Shown here: piece after piece, positions 43,425 to 52,151 of the stretch
Layout: every line of letters starts with the position of its first letter
Numbering within the stretch: the stretch's first letter is position 1
DNA from: JABSQH01 sp039177505
GTDB lineage: Bacteria > Actinomycetota > Acidimicrobiia > Acidimicrobiales > Ilumatobacteraceae
Length of the DNA: 64,000 bases
NCBI GenBank assembly: GCA_039177505.1
Contig: JBCDFR010000001.1
Span: 124,001 to 188,000, forward strand
Direction: 5' to 3'
The notes under the pieces: model-generated
The model's input: only the letters and a program-made list of their open reading frames with translations
Told to the model about the DNA's origin: nothing
Database searches by the model: none
Translations under genes and position numbers: made by a program

Positions 43425-44018
43425 TCACCTGGTCGCTGCGACCACCTGGGCCGCCTGCACATGCAGCGCCGCAGGCTCCAGACGCAGCTCCGGCGACGTC
43501 GGCGCCTCGTACGGATCGTCGATGCCGGTCATGCCGGTGATCACACCGGCCCGTGCCTTGGCGTACAGCCCTTTCGGGTCGCGTTGTTCACACAACTCGA
43601 GCGGCGTGTCGACGAACACCTCGACGAACGACAGTCCGGCGGCCTCGTGCATCGCCCGTACGTTGTCGCGGTCGGCGCGGTACGGGGAGATCACCGGCAC
43701 CAGTACAACGAGCCCGGCATCGGTCATCAGCCGGGCCACCTCGCCGATGCGACGAACGTTCTCGGCACGGTCGGCTGCGGAGAATCCCAGATCCGCGTTC
43801 AGGCCGTGGCGCACGTTGTCGCCGTCGAGCAGATAGGCGGGACGGTCGGCGGCCAACAACTGCTCGGCGACCGCGTTGGCGATGGTGGACTTGCCGGACC
43901 CGGACAGTCCCGTGAACCACACGGTTGCGCCACGCAGGCCGTGCGTCGACCACCGCTGTTCGCGACCGACCACCGTGTCGTGCCACACGATGTTGTGCTG
44001 CGCGGGTGTACGGCTCAC
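43425..44018 (-). CDS. cysC: Adenylylsulfate kinase CysC
   Basis: A 197-aa APS kinase that phosphorylates APS to PAPS using ATP. Walker A GLSGSGKS (37-44), DGDNVRHGLNADLGFS, RRIGEVARLMTDAGLVVLVPVISPYRADR and DPKGLYAKARAGVITGMTGIDDPYE are all conserved. Last gene of the sulfate operon, 18 nt after cysN. The separate CysC (not fused to CysN) is notable. No cysH or sulfite reductase is in the window, so the fate of PAPS is not visible here. Confidence 0.97.
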   Translation of the reverse strand: MSRTPAQHNIVWHDTVVGREQRWSTHGLRGATVWFTGLSGSGKSTIANAVAEQLLAADRPAYLLDGDNVRHGLNADLGFSAADRAENVRRIGEVARLMTDAGLVVLVPVISPYRADRDNVRAMHEAAGLSFVEVFVDTPLELCEQRDPKGLYAKARAGVITGMTGIDDPYEAPTSPELRLEPAALHVQAAQVVAATR

Positions 44019-44036
44019 CGGCGTGTCGCCGATCGA

Positions 44037-45323
44037 CTATGTGTTCGTGCGGCGGACCATGCCGCCGGCGACAGTCTGATTCGTCGACTCGTCGATGAGG
44101 ATGAAGCTGCCTGTCACGCGGTTGCGCCGGTAGTCGTCGACGAAGATCGGCTCGGTGCAGCGCAGCACGGCGCGGCCGATCTCATTCATCTCCAAGGTGG
44201 TCGCCTCTTCGTCGCGACGCATCGTGTTGATGTCGAGGCGGTATCGCAGATCGGTGACCATCGCTCGTACGGTGCGCGTGGTGTGCTTCAGCGTGTAGAT
44301 CGTGCGCGGCGTGAGCGACGCGGTGGAGTCCATCCAGCAGATCATCGCTTCGAGGTCCTGAGTGACCTCGGGACGGTTGTGCGGCCGGCAGATCATGTCG
44401 CCGCGCGAGACGTCGAGATTGTCGGCGAGCCGCACCGTGACGGCATCGCCTGGGCGAGCTTCGGCGACACCCGAGCTGCCCTCGGCGAGCGAGTCGTACG
44501 TGTCGATTCCTGCAACCGTCGTTTCGAGACCCGACGGCAACACGACAACCTCGTCGCCGGCTTTCATGGCACCTGCCGCCGGCGTGCCGGCGTAGCCGCG
44601 GTAGTCCTGATGGGCGGTGGTGTGCGGACGGATCACGTACTGCACCGGGAAGCGGGCATCGATGAGATTGTCGTCGCTGGCCACGTACAACGTCTCGAGA
44701 TGGTTGAGGAACGTCGAACCCTCGTACCACCCCATGTTCGGGGAACGATCGACGACGTTGTCGCCCTCGAACGCCGACATCGGGATGAACGTCACATCAC
44801 GCAGCTCAAGTTTCTGGGCGAACTCGGTGAACTCGGCACGGATCTCGTCGAATCGCTCCTGGCTGTAGTCGACGAGGTCCATCTTGTTGACGGCGATCAC
44901 CAAGTGCGGAACACCGAGCAGCGACACGAGCAAGCTGTGGCGGCGAGTCTGCTCGACCACACCGTTGCGAGCATCGATCAACAACGTGGCCAGGTCGACC
45001 GTCGACGCACCGGTGATCATGTTTCGCGTGTACTGAATGTGTCCCGGGCAGTCGGCGATGATGAAGTTGCGGCGCGGCGTCGAGAAGTAGCGGTAAGCAA
45101 CATCGATGGTGATGCCCTGCTCGCGCTCGGCCCGGAGTCCGTCGGTGAGCAGCGCAAGGTCGACGTAGTCGTTGCCGCGCTTCTTGCTGACGGCTTCGAC
45201 GTGTTCGAGCTGATCTTCGAAGATCGACTTCGAATCGTGCAGCAGGCGACCGATCAGGGTCGACTTGCCGTCGTCGACGCTGCCAACCGTGGCGAAGCGA
45301 AGTGGTTCGAGTGGTGCGTTCAT
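44037..45323 (-). CDS. cysN: Sulfate adenylyltransferase GTPase subunit CysN
   Basis: A 428-aa EF-Tu-like GTPase that drives APS formation by CysD. G1 GSVDDGKST (14-22), the TDGLRAEREQGITIDVAYRYF switch region, G3 DCPGH, G4 NKMD, then beta-barrel domains II and III. It lacks a CysC extension. The ATG follows the stop of the second micro-ORF (45326-45409) by only 2 nt, so its translation is likely coupled to that ORF rather than to cysD directly. Confidence 0.97.
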   Translation of the reverse strand: MNAPLEPLRFATVGSVDDGKSTLIGRLLHDSKSIFEDQLEHVEAVSKKRGNDYVDLALLTDGLRAEREQGITIDVAYRYFSTPRRNFIIADCPGHIQYTRNMITGASTVDLATLLIDARNGVVEQTRRHSLLVSLLGVPHLVIAVNKMDLVDYSQERFDEIRAEFTEFAQKLELRDVTFIPMSAFEGDNVVDRSPNMGWYEGSTFLNHLETLYVASDDNLIDARFPVQYVIRPHTTAHQDYRGYAGTPAAGAMKAGDEVVVLPSGLETTVAGIDTYDSLAEGSSGVAEARPGDAVTVRLADNLDVSRGDMICRPHNRPEVTQDLEAMICWMDSTASLTPRTIYTLKHTTRTVRAMVTDLRYRLDINTMRRDEEATTLEMNEIGRAVLRCTEPIFVDDYRRNRVTGSFILIDESTNQTVAGGMVRRTNT

Positions 45324-45325
45324 TC

Positions 45326-45409
45326 TCAGAAGTACCCCTCTAGGACGCAGCCGGCGAAGCGGCTGATGCCGCCGCCGTGCTGAACCGGTGTCTCGATTCC
45401 ACCAGCCAT
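45326..45409 (-). CDS. 27-residue micro-ORF, second copy, between cysD and cysN
   Basis: Reads M-A-G-G-I-E-T-P-V-Q at the start and CVLEGYF at the end. It is a copy of the preceding micro-ORF with one base change (GTA to CTA, Val to Leu at residue 23). The ATG overlaps the stop of the first copy (TGATG) and its stop lies 2 nt before the cysN ATG. No family recognised. It contains one Cys and one His; the C-terminal EGYF resembles the KGYF end of CysD. Whether the peptide or only the act of translation matters is unknown. Confidence 0.55.
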   Translation of the reverse strand: MAGGIETPVQHGGGISRFAGCVLEGYF

Positions 45410-45492
45410 CAGAAGTACCCCTCTACGACGCAGCCGGCGAAGCGGCTGATGCCGCCGCCGTGCTGAACCGGTGTCTCGATTCCACCAGCCAT
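45409..45492 (-). CDS. 27-residue micro-ORF, first copy, between cysD and cysN
   Basis: Starts MAGGIETPVQ, has a GGG turn in the middle and ends CVVEGYF. Its ATG shares one base with the cysD stop (TGATG), a standard coupled arrangement. The near-identical copy that follows keeps the frame, both start and stop, and the coupling, which suggests the reading frame has been preserved. No database-known family could be named. Alternative: a non-coding duplication whose open frame is fortuitous. Confidence 0.55.
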   Translation of the reverse strand: MAGGIETPVQHGGGISRFAGCVVEGYF

Positions 45493-46391
45493 CAGAAGTA
45501 CCCCTTGCGCTTGCGGTCTTCCATCCCGGCCTCACTCACGCGATCGTCGGCACGGGTGGCGCCGCGCTCGGTGATCCGGGCGACGGCGGTCTCCGCGACG
45601 ATGTCGTCGACCGTGTAGGCGGCCGACTCGACGGCCGCAGTACACGTCGCGTCGCCGATCGTGCGAAAGCGCACCGTGGCCTCGAAAATCTCTTCCCCGT
45701 CGAGCATCTGTACGTGGCGGTTGACCGCCATCAGCATGCCGTCACGCGCGAACACCTCGCGACTGTGTGCGAAATACAGCGACGGCAGCGGCACGTCGCG
45801 CTCGTTGATGAACCGCCAGATGTCGAGCTCGGTCCAGTTCGATAGCGGAAACACCCGCAGGTGCTCACCCTTGCGATGGCGAGCGTTGTACAGGTTCCAC
45901 AGTTCGGGGCGCTGGTTCTTCGGATCCCATTGACCGAACTCGTCACGATGGCTGTAGATCCGCTCCTTGGCGCGGGCCCGCTCTTCGTCGCGGCGACCGC
46001 CACCGAACACCGCGTCGAACCCGTGCTCGGCGATGGCGTCGAGCAACGTCACCGTCTGGAGCGGGTTGCGCGTCGCTCGCGGTCCCGTGTCTTCGCGGAC
46101 CCGCCCGGCATCGATCGATTCCTGTACCGACGCCACCACGAGCTCGACACCGAAGTCGTCGACCGTGCGGTCACGAAACTCCATCAACTCGTCGAAGTTG
46201 TGGCCGGTGTCGACGTGCATGATCGGAAACGGGATGCGGCCCGGGGCGAACGCTCGGTGCGCCAGGTGCAACATCACCACCGAGTCCTTGCCGCCGGAGA
46301 ACAGCAGGACCGGTCGTTCGAACTCGGCGGCGACCTCACGGAAGATCGAGATCGCCTCGGACTCGAGAGAGTGAAGTGTCGTGGTCGACAT
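45492..46391 (-). CDS. cysD: Sulfate adenylyltransferase subunit CysD
   Basis: A 299-aa ATP-sulfurylase catalytic subunit that makes APS from sulfate and ATP. The PP-loop is SGGKDS (32-37); HVDTGHNFDELMEFRD, GGRRDEERARAKERIYS and the C-terminal RKRKGYF are family features. It follows the SLC13 permease gene by 22 nt and is followed by the micro-ORF pair. Part of an uptake-activation operon running SLC13, cysD, cysN, cysC. Confidence 0.97.
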   Translation of the reverse strand: MSTTTLHSLESEAISIFREVAAEFERPVLLFSGGKDSVVMLHLAHRAFAPGRIPFPIMHVDTGHNFDELMEFRDRTVDDFGVELVVASVQESIDAGRVREDTGPRATRNPLQTVTLLDAIAEHGFDAVFGGGRRDEERARAKERIYSHRDEFGQWDPKNQRPELWNLYNARHRKGEHLRVFPLSNWTELDIWRFINERDVPLPSLYFAHSREVFARDGMLMAVNRHVQMLDGEEIFEATVRFRTIGDATCTAAVESAAYTVDDIVAETAVARITERGATRADDRVSEAGMEDRKRKGYF

Positions 46392-46413
46392 GGTGGCCAG
46401 AGAGGCTACTGGC

Positions 46414-48183
46414 TCACAGCCCGATGAACAGCGGCACCACGATCGGCGTCACCACGACCGTCGCCAATGTCAGCGGTGCACCGACACGGGTGAAGTCACC
46501 GAAGCGATAGCCGCCGAGGCCGTACACCATCAGGTTGGTCTGGTAGCCGAGCGGCGACAGGAACGAGCATGACGCCCCGATCAGTGCGACGATGGCGAAC
46601 GCACGCGGGTCGTACCCCGCATCGAGTGCGGTCGCTGTGGCGACGGGGAGCATCACTGCGGCGGCGGCATTGTTCGACAACACCTCGGTGAGCACCATTG
46701 TGGCGACGAGCACGGCAACGATCCGCCCGGTCTGACCGAATGGGTCGCCGATGGAACTCAACAACGCGGCGAACTCGCCTGCCAATCCACTCGCCGCCAC
46801 CGCCGTGCCCAAGCTGATCGCCATAGCGATGGTCAGCACCACGTTGAGGTTGACCGCCCGGCGTGCCTCAGTCAGCGAGACAGCGCGTAAGGCGACGACC
46901 GCTCCGACCGCAAGCAACGAGGCTTCGAGCAACGTCAACGCGCCGGACACGGCGAGGACGACCATGGCGACGATCGCCGCTAACACGACGGCCGCGGAGC
47001 CGCGACGCGGCGGCGGGGCGGTCGACAGCGGGGCGACGACGGAGAAGTCGCTGTGCCCGCGGAACCGCCGCCCGAAGTCGGCCGTCGCCAGGAGCAAGAG
47101 CACGTCACCGGGCCGTAGCTCAACGGTGCCGAGCTTGCCCGGGACGTCGTCGTCGTGGCGACGAATCGCCAGGACCGCGGCGTCGTAGCGGGCGCGGAAA
47201 CCGACGTCGCGCAGCGTCGAGCCTGCTAACTCGGAACGCTCCGACACCACCACCTCGAACAACCCGGTTCCGGGTCGCTCGAGTGCGCCATCGAGGTGGG
47301 GTCCCTCGGCGCTTGAGAGACCGCGGACCTCCATGAGGTCGACGATGTCGTCGACATCGCCGACGAAGTAACACACGTCGCCAGCACCGAGGCGGGTCTC
47401 GGGGCGGGCGGTCACGACTCGACCATCACGCTCGATACCGGCGAGGAACACGCCCGCCAGATCTCGCAATCCGGCTTCGTCGACCGTCTGACCGACCACG
47501 GAACCGTCACCGTCGACGCGCAGCGCCATCGTGTAACGCTGAGCGCGCTCGTCGAGCTCTTCAACGGGACGTCGCGCCGCGCGCAGACGCGGCGCGGTCA
47601 CGACGAGCACCGCGATGCCGACGATCGCCACGGGGAGCCCGGCGCCTGTGATCTCGAACACGCCGAGCGGATCGTCCCCCGCAGCGACGAGCAGGTCGGA
47701 CACCACCAGGTTCGTCGACGTACCGATCACGGTGATCACGCCCCCGAGCACTGCGGCGAACGACAACGGCATCAGGTAGGCCGCGGGCGACCGGCCGGTG
47801 CGCCGACTCCATGTGACGATGCGCGGTGCCGCGAGGGCCACGAGCGGCGTGTTCGGGAGCACCGCGGAGAAGCCAGCAGCTGCGGTGGCGATCCCCGCAA
47901 GACGAGCGCGGTCGCCACGACCGCCAGCGTCCATCAGTCGGTCGATCACCGGGCTGAATGCACCCGTCGCGGTCGCCGCGCCCGCCAATACGTACAGCGC
48001 AGCGATCGTCACCGGCGCGCTCGCGGACAACCCGGTGAGCGCCTGCTCTTGGTCGACGACACCGAGGAGCATCAGCGCGAAGACCGCGCCACCCAAGCCG
48101 GCGGCCGTGGGCACGCGGTCGAGCACGAGCACCAAAAAGGTCACCACGAGGACGGCGAGGGTGAGCCATTCGTCGCCGGTCAT
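46414..48183 (-). CDS. SLC13/DASS-family permease with two RCK_C domains, probable sulfate transporter
   Basis: A 589-aa membrane protein. Two halves of the transporter (about 1-190 and 390-589) hold the repeated hairpin motifs ITVIGTSTNLVVS and ASCSFLSPLGYQTNLMVYG, and they flank two soluble RCK_C/TrkA-C domains (about 200-370, with VDEAGLRDLAGVFL and LRDVGFRARYDAAVLAIRR). This layout matches bacterial and algal SAC1-like sulfate/thiosulfate carriers; position ahead of cysDNC makes sulfate the likely substrate. The ATG at 48183 has GAGAGG at good distance; a GTG at 48195 is possible. Confidence 0.88.
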   Translation of the reverse strand: MTGDEWLTLAVLVVTFLVLVLDRVPTAAGLGGAVFALMLLGVVDQEQALTGLSASAPVTIAALYVLAGAATATGAFSPVIDRLMDAGGRGDRARLAGIATAAAGFSAVLPNTPLVALAAPRIVTWSRRTGRSPAAYLMPLSFAAVLGGVITVIGTSTNLVVSDLLVAAGDDPLGVFEITGAGLPVAIVGIAVLVVTAPRLRAARRPVEELDERAQRYTMALRVDGDGSVVGQTVDEAGLRDLAGVFLAGIERDGRVVTARPETRLGAGDVCYFVGDVDDIVDLMEVRGLSSAEGPHLDGALERPGTGLFEVVVSERSELAGSTLRDVGFRARYDAAVLAIRRHDDDVPGKLGTVELRPGDVLLLLATADFGRRFRGHSDFSVVAPLSTAPPPRRGSAAVVLAAIVAMVVLAVSGALTLLEASLLAVGAVVALRAVSLTEARRAVNLNVVLTIAMAISLGTAVAASGLAGEFAALLSSIGDPFGQTGRIVAVLVATMVLTEVLSNNAAAAVMLPVATATALDAGYDPRAFAIVALIGASCSFLSPLGYQTNLMVYGLGGYRFGDFTRVGAPLTLATVVVTPIVVPLFIGL

Positions 48184-48300
48184 CGCAGCGAACACCTCTC
48201 GCTATCCGGCGCCTGGAGCGAGGGCAGTGCAACATCGTGTCCCACCGACATCGACGCGACCCTAGGGCAGTGGGCGACTGCACCGAATGCTCCCTGGCCG

Positions 48301-48306
48301 TACGAT
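48301..48306 (+). promoter_or_regulatory. -10 box TACGAT, leaderless promoter
   Basis: Lies 7 nt before the ATG at 48314 of gpmA. Confidence 0.5.
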
Positions 48307-48313
48307 CAGAGAT

Positions 48314-49063
48314 ATGACCGGCATACTCGTCATCCTTCGCCACGGCCAGTCCGAGTGGAATCTCCAGAATCTTTTCACCGGCTGGCACGACGTGTCGCTG
48401 ACCGACAAGGGCGTAGAGGAGGCCAAGGCGGCGGGACAGACGATGCTCGACTCAGGCCTGCGCTTCGACACGTCGCACACATCGCTGCAAACACGAGCCG
48501 TTGTCACTCAGAACCTGGCGTTGCGCAGCATGGATCAGGTGTGGATCCCCGTCAACCGCAACTGGCGGCTCAACGAGCGTCACTACGGGGCATTGCAGGG
48601 CCTCGACAAGAAGGAGACGACCGAGCAATACGGTGCCGAACAGGTGCACGCATGGCGACGCAGCTACGACACCCCACCGCCTCCGGTCGATCCCGGTAGC
48701 CCCGAGCACCCGCGCAACGATCCGCGCTATCGGCTGCTGCCGCCCGACGTCCTACCGGCGTCGGAGTGTTTGAAAGACGTGGTCGCCCGCGTCCTGCCGT
48801 ATTGGTACGACACAATTTCCCCGCAGTTGCTCGCCGGCTTGAACGTGCTCGTCACCGCACACGGCAACTCGTTGCGGGCGTTGCTGATGCACCTGGAGAA
48901 CGTCAGCGACGACGACATCGCCGACATCAACATCCCCACGGGTGCGCCACGCAAGTATGAGTTCGACGATGCCCTCGCCGTCACATCGGCGGGGTACCTC
49001 GGCAACGCAGACGCGGTGGCCGCTGCTGCAGCGGCGGTTGCGGCGCAGGCGGGCACGACCTGA
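48314..49063 (+). CDS. gpmA: 2,3-bisphosphoglycerate-dependent phosphoglycerate mutase
   Basis: A 249-aa glycolytic enzyme interconverting 3- and 2-phosphoglycerate. The phosphohistidine motif LRHGQSEWN (H10), NLFTGWHDVSLT, the RRSYDTPPPPVD segment and the second His in VTAHGNSLRAL are all present; length matches the dimeric/tetrameric dPGM family. The start is set by the family N-terminus and a -10 box 7 nt upstream. Confidence 0.97.
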   Translation: MTGILVILRHGQSEWNLQNLFTGWHDVSLTDKGVEEAKAAGQTMLDSGLRFDTSHTSLQTRAVVTQNLALRSMDQVWIPVNRNWRLNERHYGALQGLDKKETTEQYGAEQVHAWRRSYDTPPPPVDPGSPEHPRNDPRYRLLPPDVLPASECLKDVVARVLPYWYDTISPQLLAGLNVLVTAHGNSLRALLMHLENVSDDDIADINIPTGAPRKYEFDDALAVTSAGYLGNADAVAAAAAAVAAQAGTT

Positions 49064-49128
49064 TCGATCACCCAGATCGGTCATCGAGGCGGACACGTCG
49101 AGCGTCACTGGAGGTCGGCCACCTCGCC

Positions 49129-49134
49129 TAAGGT
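49129..49134 (+). promoter_or_regulatory. -10 box TAAGGT, leaderless promoter
   Basis: Lies 7 nt before the ATG at 49142. Confidence 0.4.
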
Positions 49135-49141
49135 GCCTCGA

Positions 49142-49567
49142 ATGGCCAGCAAGAAGCAGCACCTCGAGACACTGCGCAACGTCAAGCTGTTCAGCTCCTG
49201 CAGCAAGAAGGAGCTCGAGAAGGTTGCACGCGCCAGCGACGAGATCAAGATGACCGCAGGAACGCTGATCGTCGACCAAGGACAGACCGGACGGGAGGCG
49301 TTCGTCATCCTCGAAGGCGAGGTGATCGTCAAGCGCAACGGCCGCAAGGTGGCCACCCTGGGCCCCGGCGACATGGTCGGCGAACTGTCGTTGCTCGACC
49401 ACGGGCCACGAACGGCCACGGTGGTGTGCGATACCGACTGCACGCTGCTGGTGATCGACCAGCGTCGCTTCCTCGGCGTGATCGACCAGGTGCCGGCGAT
49501 CTCGCACAAGCTGCTGGCCTCGCTGGCCACGCGCATCCGCGATCTCGATCGCCAGTACTTCGGCTGA
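49142..49567 (+). CDS. Cyclic-nucleotide-binding (CNB) domain protein
   Basis: A 141-aa protein made only of a CNB domain: beta roll LIVDQGQTGREAFVILEGEVIVKRNG, the phosphate-binding-cassette region GDMVGELSLLDHGPRTATVV (Glu and Arg of the GE...PRTA motif present) and C-terminal helices. There is no DNA-binding helix-turn-helix, so it is not a CRP-type regulator by itself. It probably binds cAMP or a related nucleotide and acts through a partner. The Fe-S reductase gene starts 48 nt downstream on the same strand. Confidence 0.85.
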   Translation: MASKKQHLETLRNVKLFSSCSKKELEKVARASDEIKMTAGTLIVDQGQTGREAFVILEGEVIVKRNGRKVATLGPGDMVGELSLLDHGPRTATVVCDTDCTLLVIDQRRFLGVIDQVPAISHKLLASLATRIRDLDRQYFG

Positions 49568-49615
49568 CGCCGATCTGGCTCCGCCTCGCTACTCACGAGT
49601 AGCGTTGCCCACGCC

Positions 49616-51907
49616 ATGAGCACCGCAACCGATCCCGGCACCGACACCGAGGCCGCCAACGAAGCGCCACGCCCTCCCGTGCGCATCAAGCCGCACCAGC
49701 TGGCGATCGCCGCCGGCGTCGGCATCGGCATCTTCACGCTGTTCTCGGGGATCCTGCCCCAGATCACCGGTTGGAAAAGCGACAGCCCGATTCACCGGGT
49801 CGTGTTCGTCAACATCCCAGGCCCGTTACAGATCGCGTTCTACACGATCATGCCGGTGGCTCTGGTGTGGGTCGGGTTGATGTTCGCCAATCGGATGAAG
49901 AACTGGGAGCGTGGCGCTCCCGCCCAGCGACGCACGACCAAGAAGAACGCCGCCCAGCGCATCAAGGATTTCCGCGCCGGTGTCTACATGCAGACGCTGC
50001 TGCGCGATGCCGGCGCCGGCCTGATGCACTCGATGATCTACTTCTCGTTCCTGGTGCTGCTCGGCGTCACCACAGTGCTCGAGATCGATCACCAGGTGCC
50101 CGAGTCGTTGAAGTTCCTGCACGGCACCACGTACAAGGCGTATTCGTTCGTCGGCGATTTCGCCGGGCTGATCTTCATGATCGGTGTCACGTGGGCCATC
50201 GTTCGCCGCTACGTACAGCGGCCCTACCGCATCCGCATCAAGTCCAAGCCCGAACATGCGGTGATCCTCGGCACGTTGTTCGCTGTCGGGCTCACCGGCT
50301 TCGGCGCCGAGATGTTCCGCATCGCGGTGGAAGGTCGGCCGAGCTACGAGAACTGGTCGTTCATCGGATACCCGCTGTCGGCCCTGGTCGACACCTGGTC
50401 GGCGTCCGATCTCAGCACCTGGCACCAGTGGTGGTGGGGCGCCCACGTGCTGTCGTTCATCGTGTTCCTTGCGCTGCTGCCGATGACGATGCTGCGGCAC
50501 ATCTTCACGTCGCCGATCAACATGTACCTGCGCGACAAGGACCGCCCCAAGGGCGCCATGCGGCCGATGCCGAACCTGATGGAGACCGAGCTCGAGAGCT
50601 TCGGTGCCTCCACGGTCGAGGACTTCACGTGGAAGCAGATGCTCGACCTCGACGCGTGCACCATGTGCGGCCGCTGTACCAGCGTGTGTCCGGCGCACGC
50701 CACGGGCAAGCCGCTCGACCCGCGCGAGATCGTGCTCAAGTCGGGCGAGGTCATGGCCGCTACCGGCACACCTGCGGTCACGCCGCCGCTCGGCACCGAC
50801 AAAGAGATCACCGTCACCGCCGACTCACTGTTCGAGCGGATCACGTCCGAGGAGTTGTGGGCCTGCACGACTTGCAAAGCCTGCGACGAGATCTGTCCGG
50901 TGAACATCGAGATCACCGACAAGATCTTCGACATGCGGCGCTACCTGTCGCTGATGGAGTCAAACTTCCCCGCCGAGCTGGGCAACGCCTACCGGGCGAT
51001 GGAGAACCAGATGAACCCCTGGGGCATGAACCAGGGCGAGCGCGGCGACTGGGCCGAGGGCCTCGACGGCGTCACCATCGTCGACCCCGGCCAGCCCCTC
51101 GAGTCCGAGTACCTGTACTGGGTCGGCTGCGCCGGCTCGTTCGACGACAAGAACAAGAAGGTCACCCAGTCGATGGCCCAGCTGTTGCGCCGGGCCGGCA
51201 TCGACGTCGCCATCCTCGGACCGTCGGAGATGTGCACTGGCGACTCGGCTCGCCGTTCGGGCAACGAGTACCTGTTCCAGATGCTCGCCCAGCCGAACGT
51301 CGAAATGCTCAACGAGATGGGTGTGAAGAAGATCATCACCCAATGCCCGCACTGCTTCAACACGCTGCTCAACGAGTACCCGCAGGTCGGCGGCCAGTAC
51401 GAGGTGATCCACCACACGCAGCTGCTCGAACAGCTCATCGACGGCGGCAAGCTCGACGTCAGCCAGGCGACGCTCGAGGAGCGGATCACGTACCACGACT
51501 CGTGTTACCTCGGTCGCCACAACGACATCTACGTCGCGCCGCGCAAGGTCGTCGGCTCGATCAAGGGTATCGAGGTCGTCGAGATGACCCGCAACGGCAC
51601 CAAGGGCATGTGCTGCGGCGCCGGTGGTGCTCGGATGTGGATGGAAGAGACCGTCGGCACGAAGGTCAACGACGAGCGGGCCGCCGAGGCGCTGTCGACC
51701 GGGGCCAGCCGCGTCGCGACCGCCTGCCCGTTCTGTTACATCATGCTCGACGACGGTGTGAAGGGCGCTGGCGTCGACGAGGACGAGGTGCGCGTCGCCG
51801 ACATCTCGATTCACCTGCTCGAGGCGATCGAGAACGGCGAGGCCGAAATGGCCAAGCCCGACGCGCCGCTGAGCGACGGCGACTTCCGCCCCGTCGCCGG
51901 CGACTGA
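49616..51907 (+). CDS. Membrane-bound Fe-S reductase (heterodisulfide-reductase-like, Rv0338c/FadF type)
   Basis: A 763-aa respiratory-type protein. Five or so transmembrane helices (from about residue 28 to 290) with conserved His (HSMIYF, WHQWWWGAH) suggest a b-haem NarI-like domain. A double [4Fe-4S] ferredoxin module follows (CTMCGRCTSVCP and CTTCKACDEICP), then two CCG domains (CAGSFD ... CPHCF; CYLGRHN ... MCCGAGGARMW ... CPFCY). Relatives pass electrons from ETF/acyl-CoA dehydrogenases to quinone; that role is likely but not proven here. Genes upstream (CNB protein) and downstream are probably separate. Confidence 0.9.
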   Translation: MSTATDPGTDTEAANEAPRPPVRIKPHQLAIAAGVGIGIFTLFSGILPQITGWKSDSPIHRVVFVNIPGPLQIAFYTIMPVALVWVGLMFANRMKNWERGAPAQRRTTKKNAAQRIKDFRAGVYMQTLLRDAGAGLMHSMIYFSFLVLLGVTTVLEIDHQVPESLKFLHGTTYKAYSFVGDFAGLIFMIGVTWAIVRRYVQRPYRIRIKSKPEHAVILGTLFAVGLTGFGAEMFRIAVEGRPSYENWSFIGYPLSALVDTWSASDLSTWHQWWWGAHVLSFIVFLALLPMTMLRHIFTSPINMYLRDKDRPKGAMRPMPNLMETELESFGASTVEDFTWKQMLDLDACTMCGRCTSVCPAHATGKPLDPREIVLKSGEVMAATGTPAVTPPLGTDKEITVTADSLFERITSEELWACTTCKACDEICPVNIEITDKIFDMRRYLSLMESNFPAELGNAYRAMENQMNPWGMNQGERGDWAEGLDGVTIVDPGQPLESEYLYWVGCAGSFDDKNKKVTQSMAQLLRRAGIDVAILGPSEMCTGDSARRSGNEYLFQMLAQPNVEMLNEMGVKKIITQCPHCFNTLLNEYPQVGGQYEVIHHTQLLEQLIDGGKLDVSQATLEERITYHDSCYLGRHNDIYVAPRKVVGSIKGIEVVEMTRNGTKGMCCGAGGARMWMEETVGTKVNDERAAEALSTGASRVATACPFCYIMLDDGVKGAGVDEDEVRVADISIHLLEAIENGEAEMAKPDAPLSDGDFRPVAGD

Positions 51908-51924
51908 ACGCTGCGCCGGCCGGC

Positions 51925-52095
51925 GTGGAGACCCTCACGCCGCTCGGTGATGCGGCCGAGCTCCCCATATTGCTTGAGACATCGTCGGGCTCGAGCGTCC
52001 GCTACTACCGACGCCTCGGGTCTGGCGTCGGGGGACACGTCGAGTTCGCCCGCGGTGGACCCGACGTGTGGCTGATGACTCGTCAACCGGCCTGA
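51925..52095 (+). CDS. Possible small protein (56 aa)
   Basis: An open frame from GTG at 51925 begins ETLTPLGDAAELPILLE and ends GGPDVWLMTRQPA. It starts 18 nt after the Fe-S reductase stop and fills the gap before the VOC gene. Codon choice looks coding (GC-rich third positions), but no family is recognised and no clear ribosome binding site precedes it. Confidence 0.35.
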   Translation: METLTPLGDAAELPILLETSSGSSVRYYRRLGSGVGGHVEFARGGPDVWLMTRQPA

Positions 52096-52139
52096 CGCAC
52101 GCGCTCACAACCCCCGCCGAGCCGCGTGCGAACCGATCG

Positions 52140-52145
52140 TAGGAT
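52140..52145 (+). promoter_or_regulatory. -10 box TAGGAT, leaderless promoter
   Basis: Lies 6 nt before the GTG at 52152. Confidence 0.45.
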
Positions 52146-52151
52146 CGCCAT

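Larger units (their letters stand above)
45326..45505. repeat. 83-bp tandem repeat, two full copies plus a partial third
   Basis: Copies at 45326-45408 and 45409-45491 differ at one base. The repeat start TCAGAAGTACCCC recurs at 45492-45504 as the natural 3' end of cysD, so the unit seems to have been seeded by a 13-bp identity with the cysD end. The unit length equals one micro-ORF of 84 nt with 1-nt overlap. Confidence 0.95.

Noticed and set aside
43461..45383. A 640-residue + strand frame opposite cysC-cysN
   Set aside because: Runs across two real genes and the tandem repeat on the opposite strand; composition is that of a shadow.
45326..45535. A 69-residue frame spanning both repeat copies
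   Set aside because: It starts inside cysD in another frame and runs in frame only through the last copy; the coupled 27-codon ORFs explain the region better.
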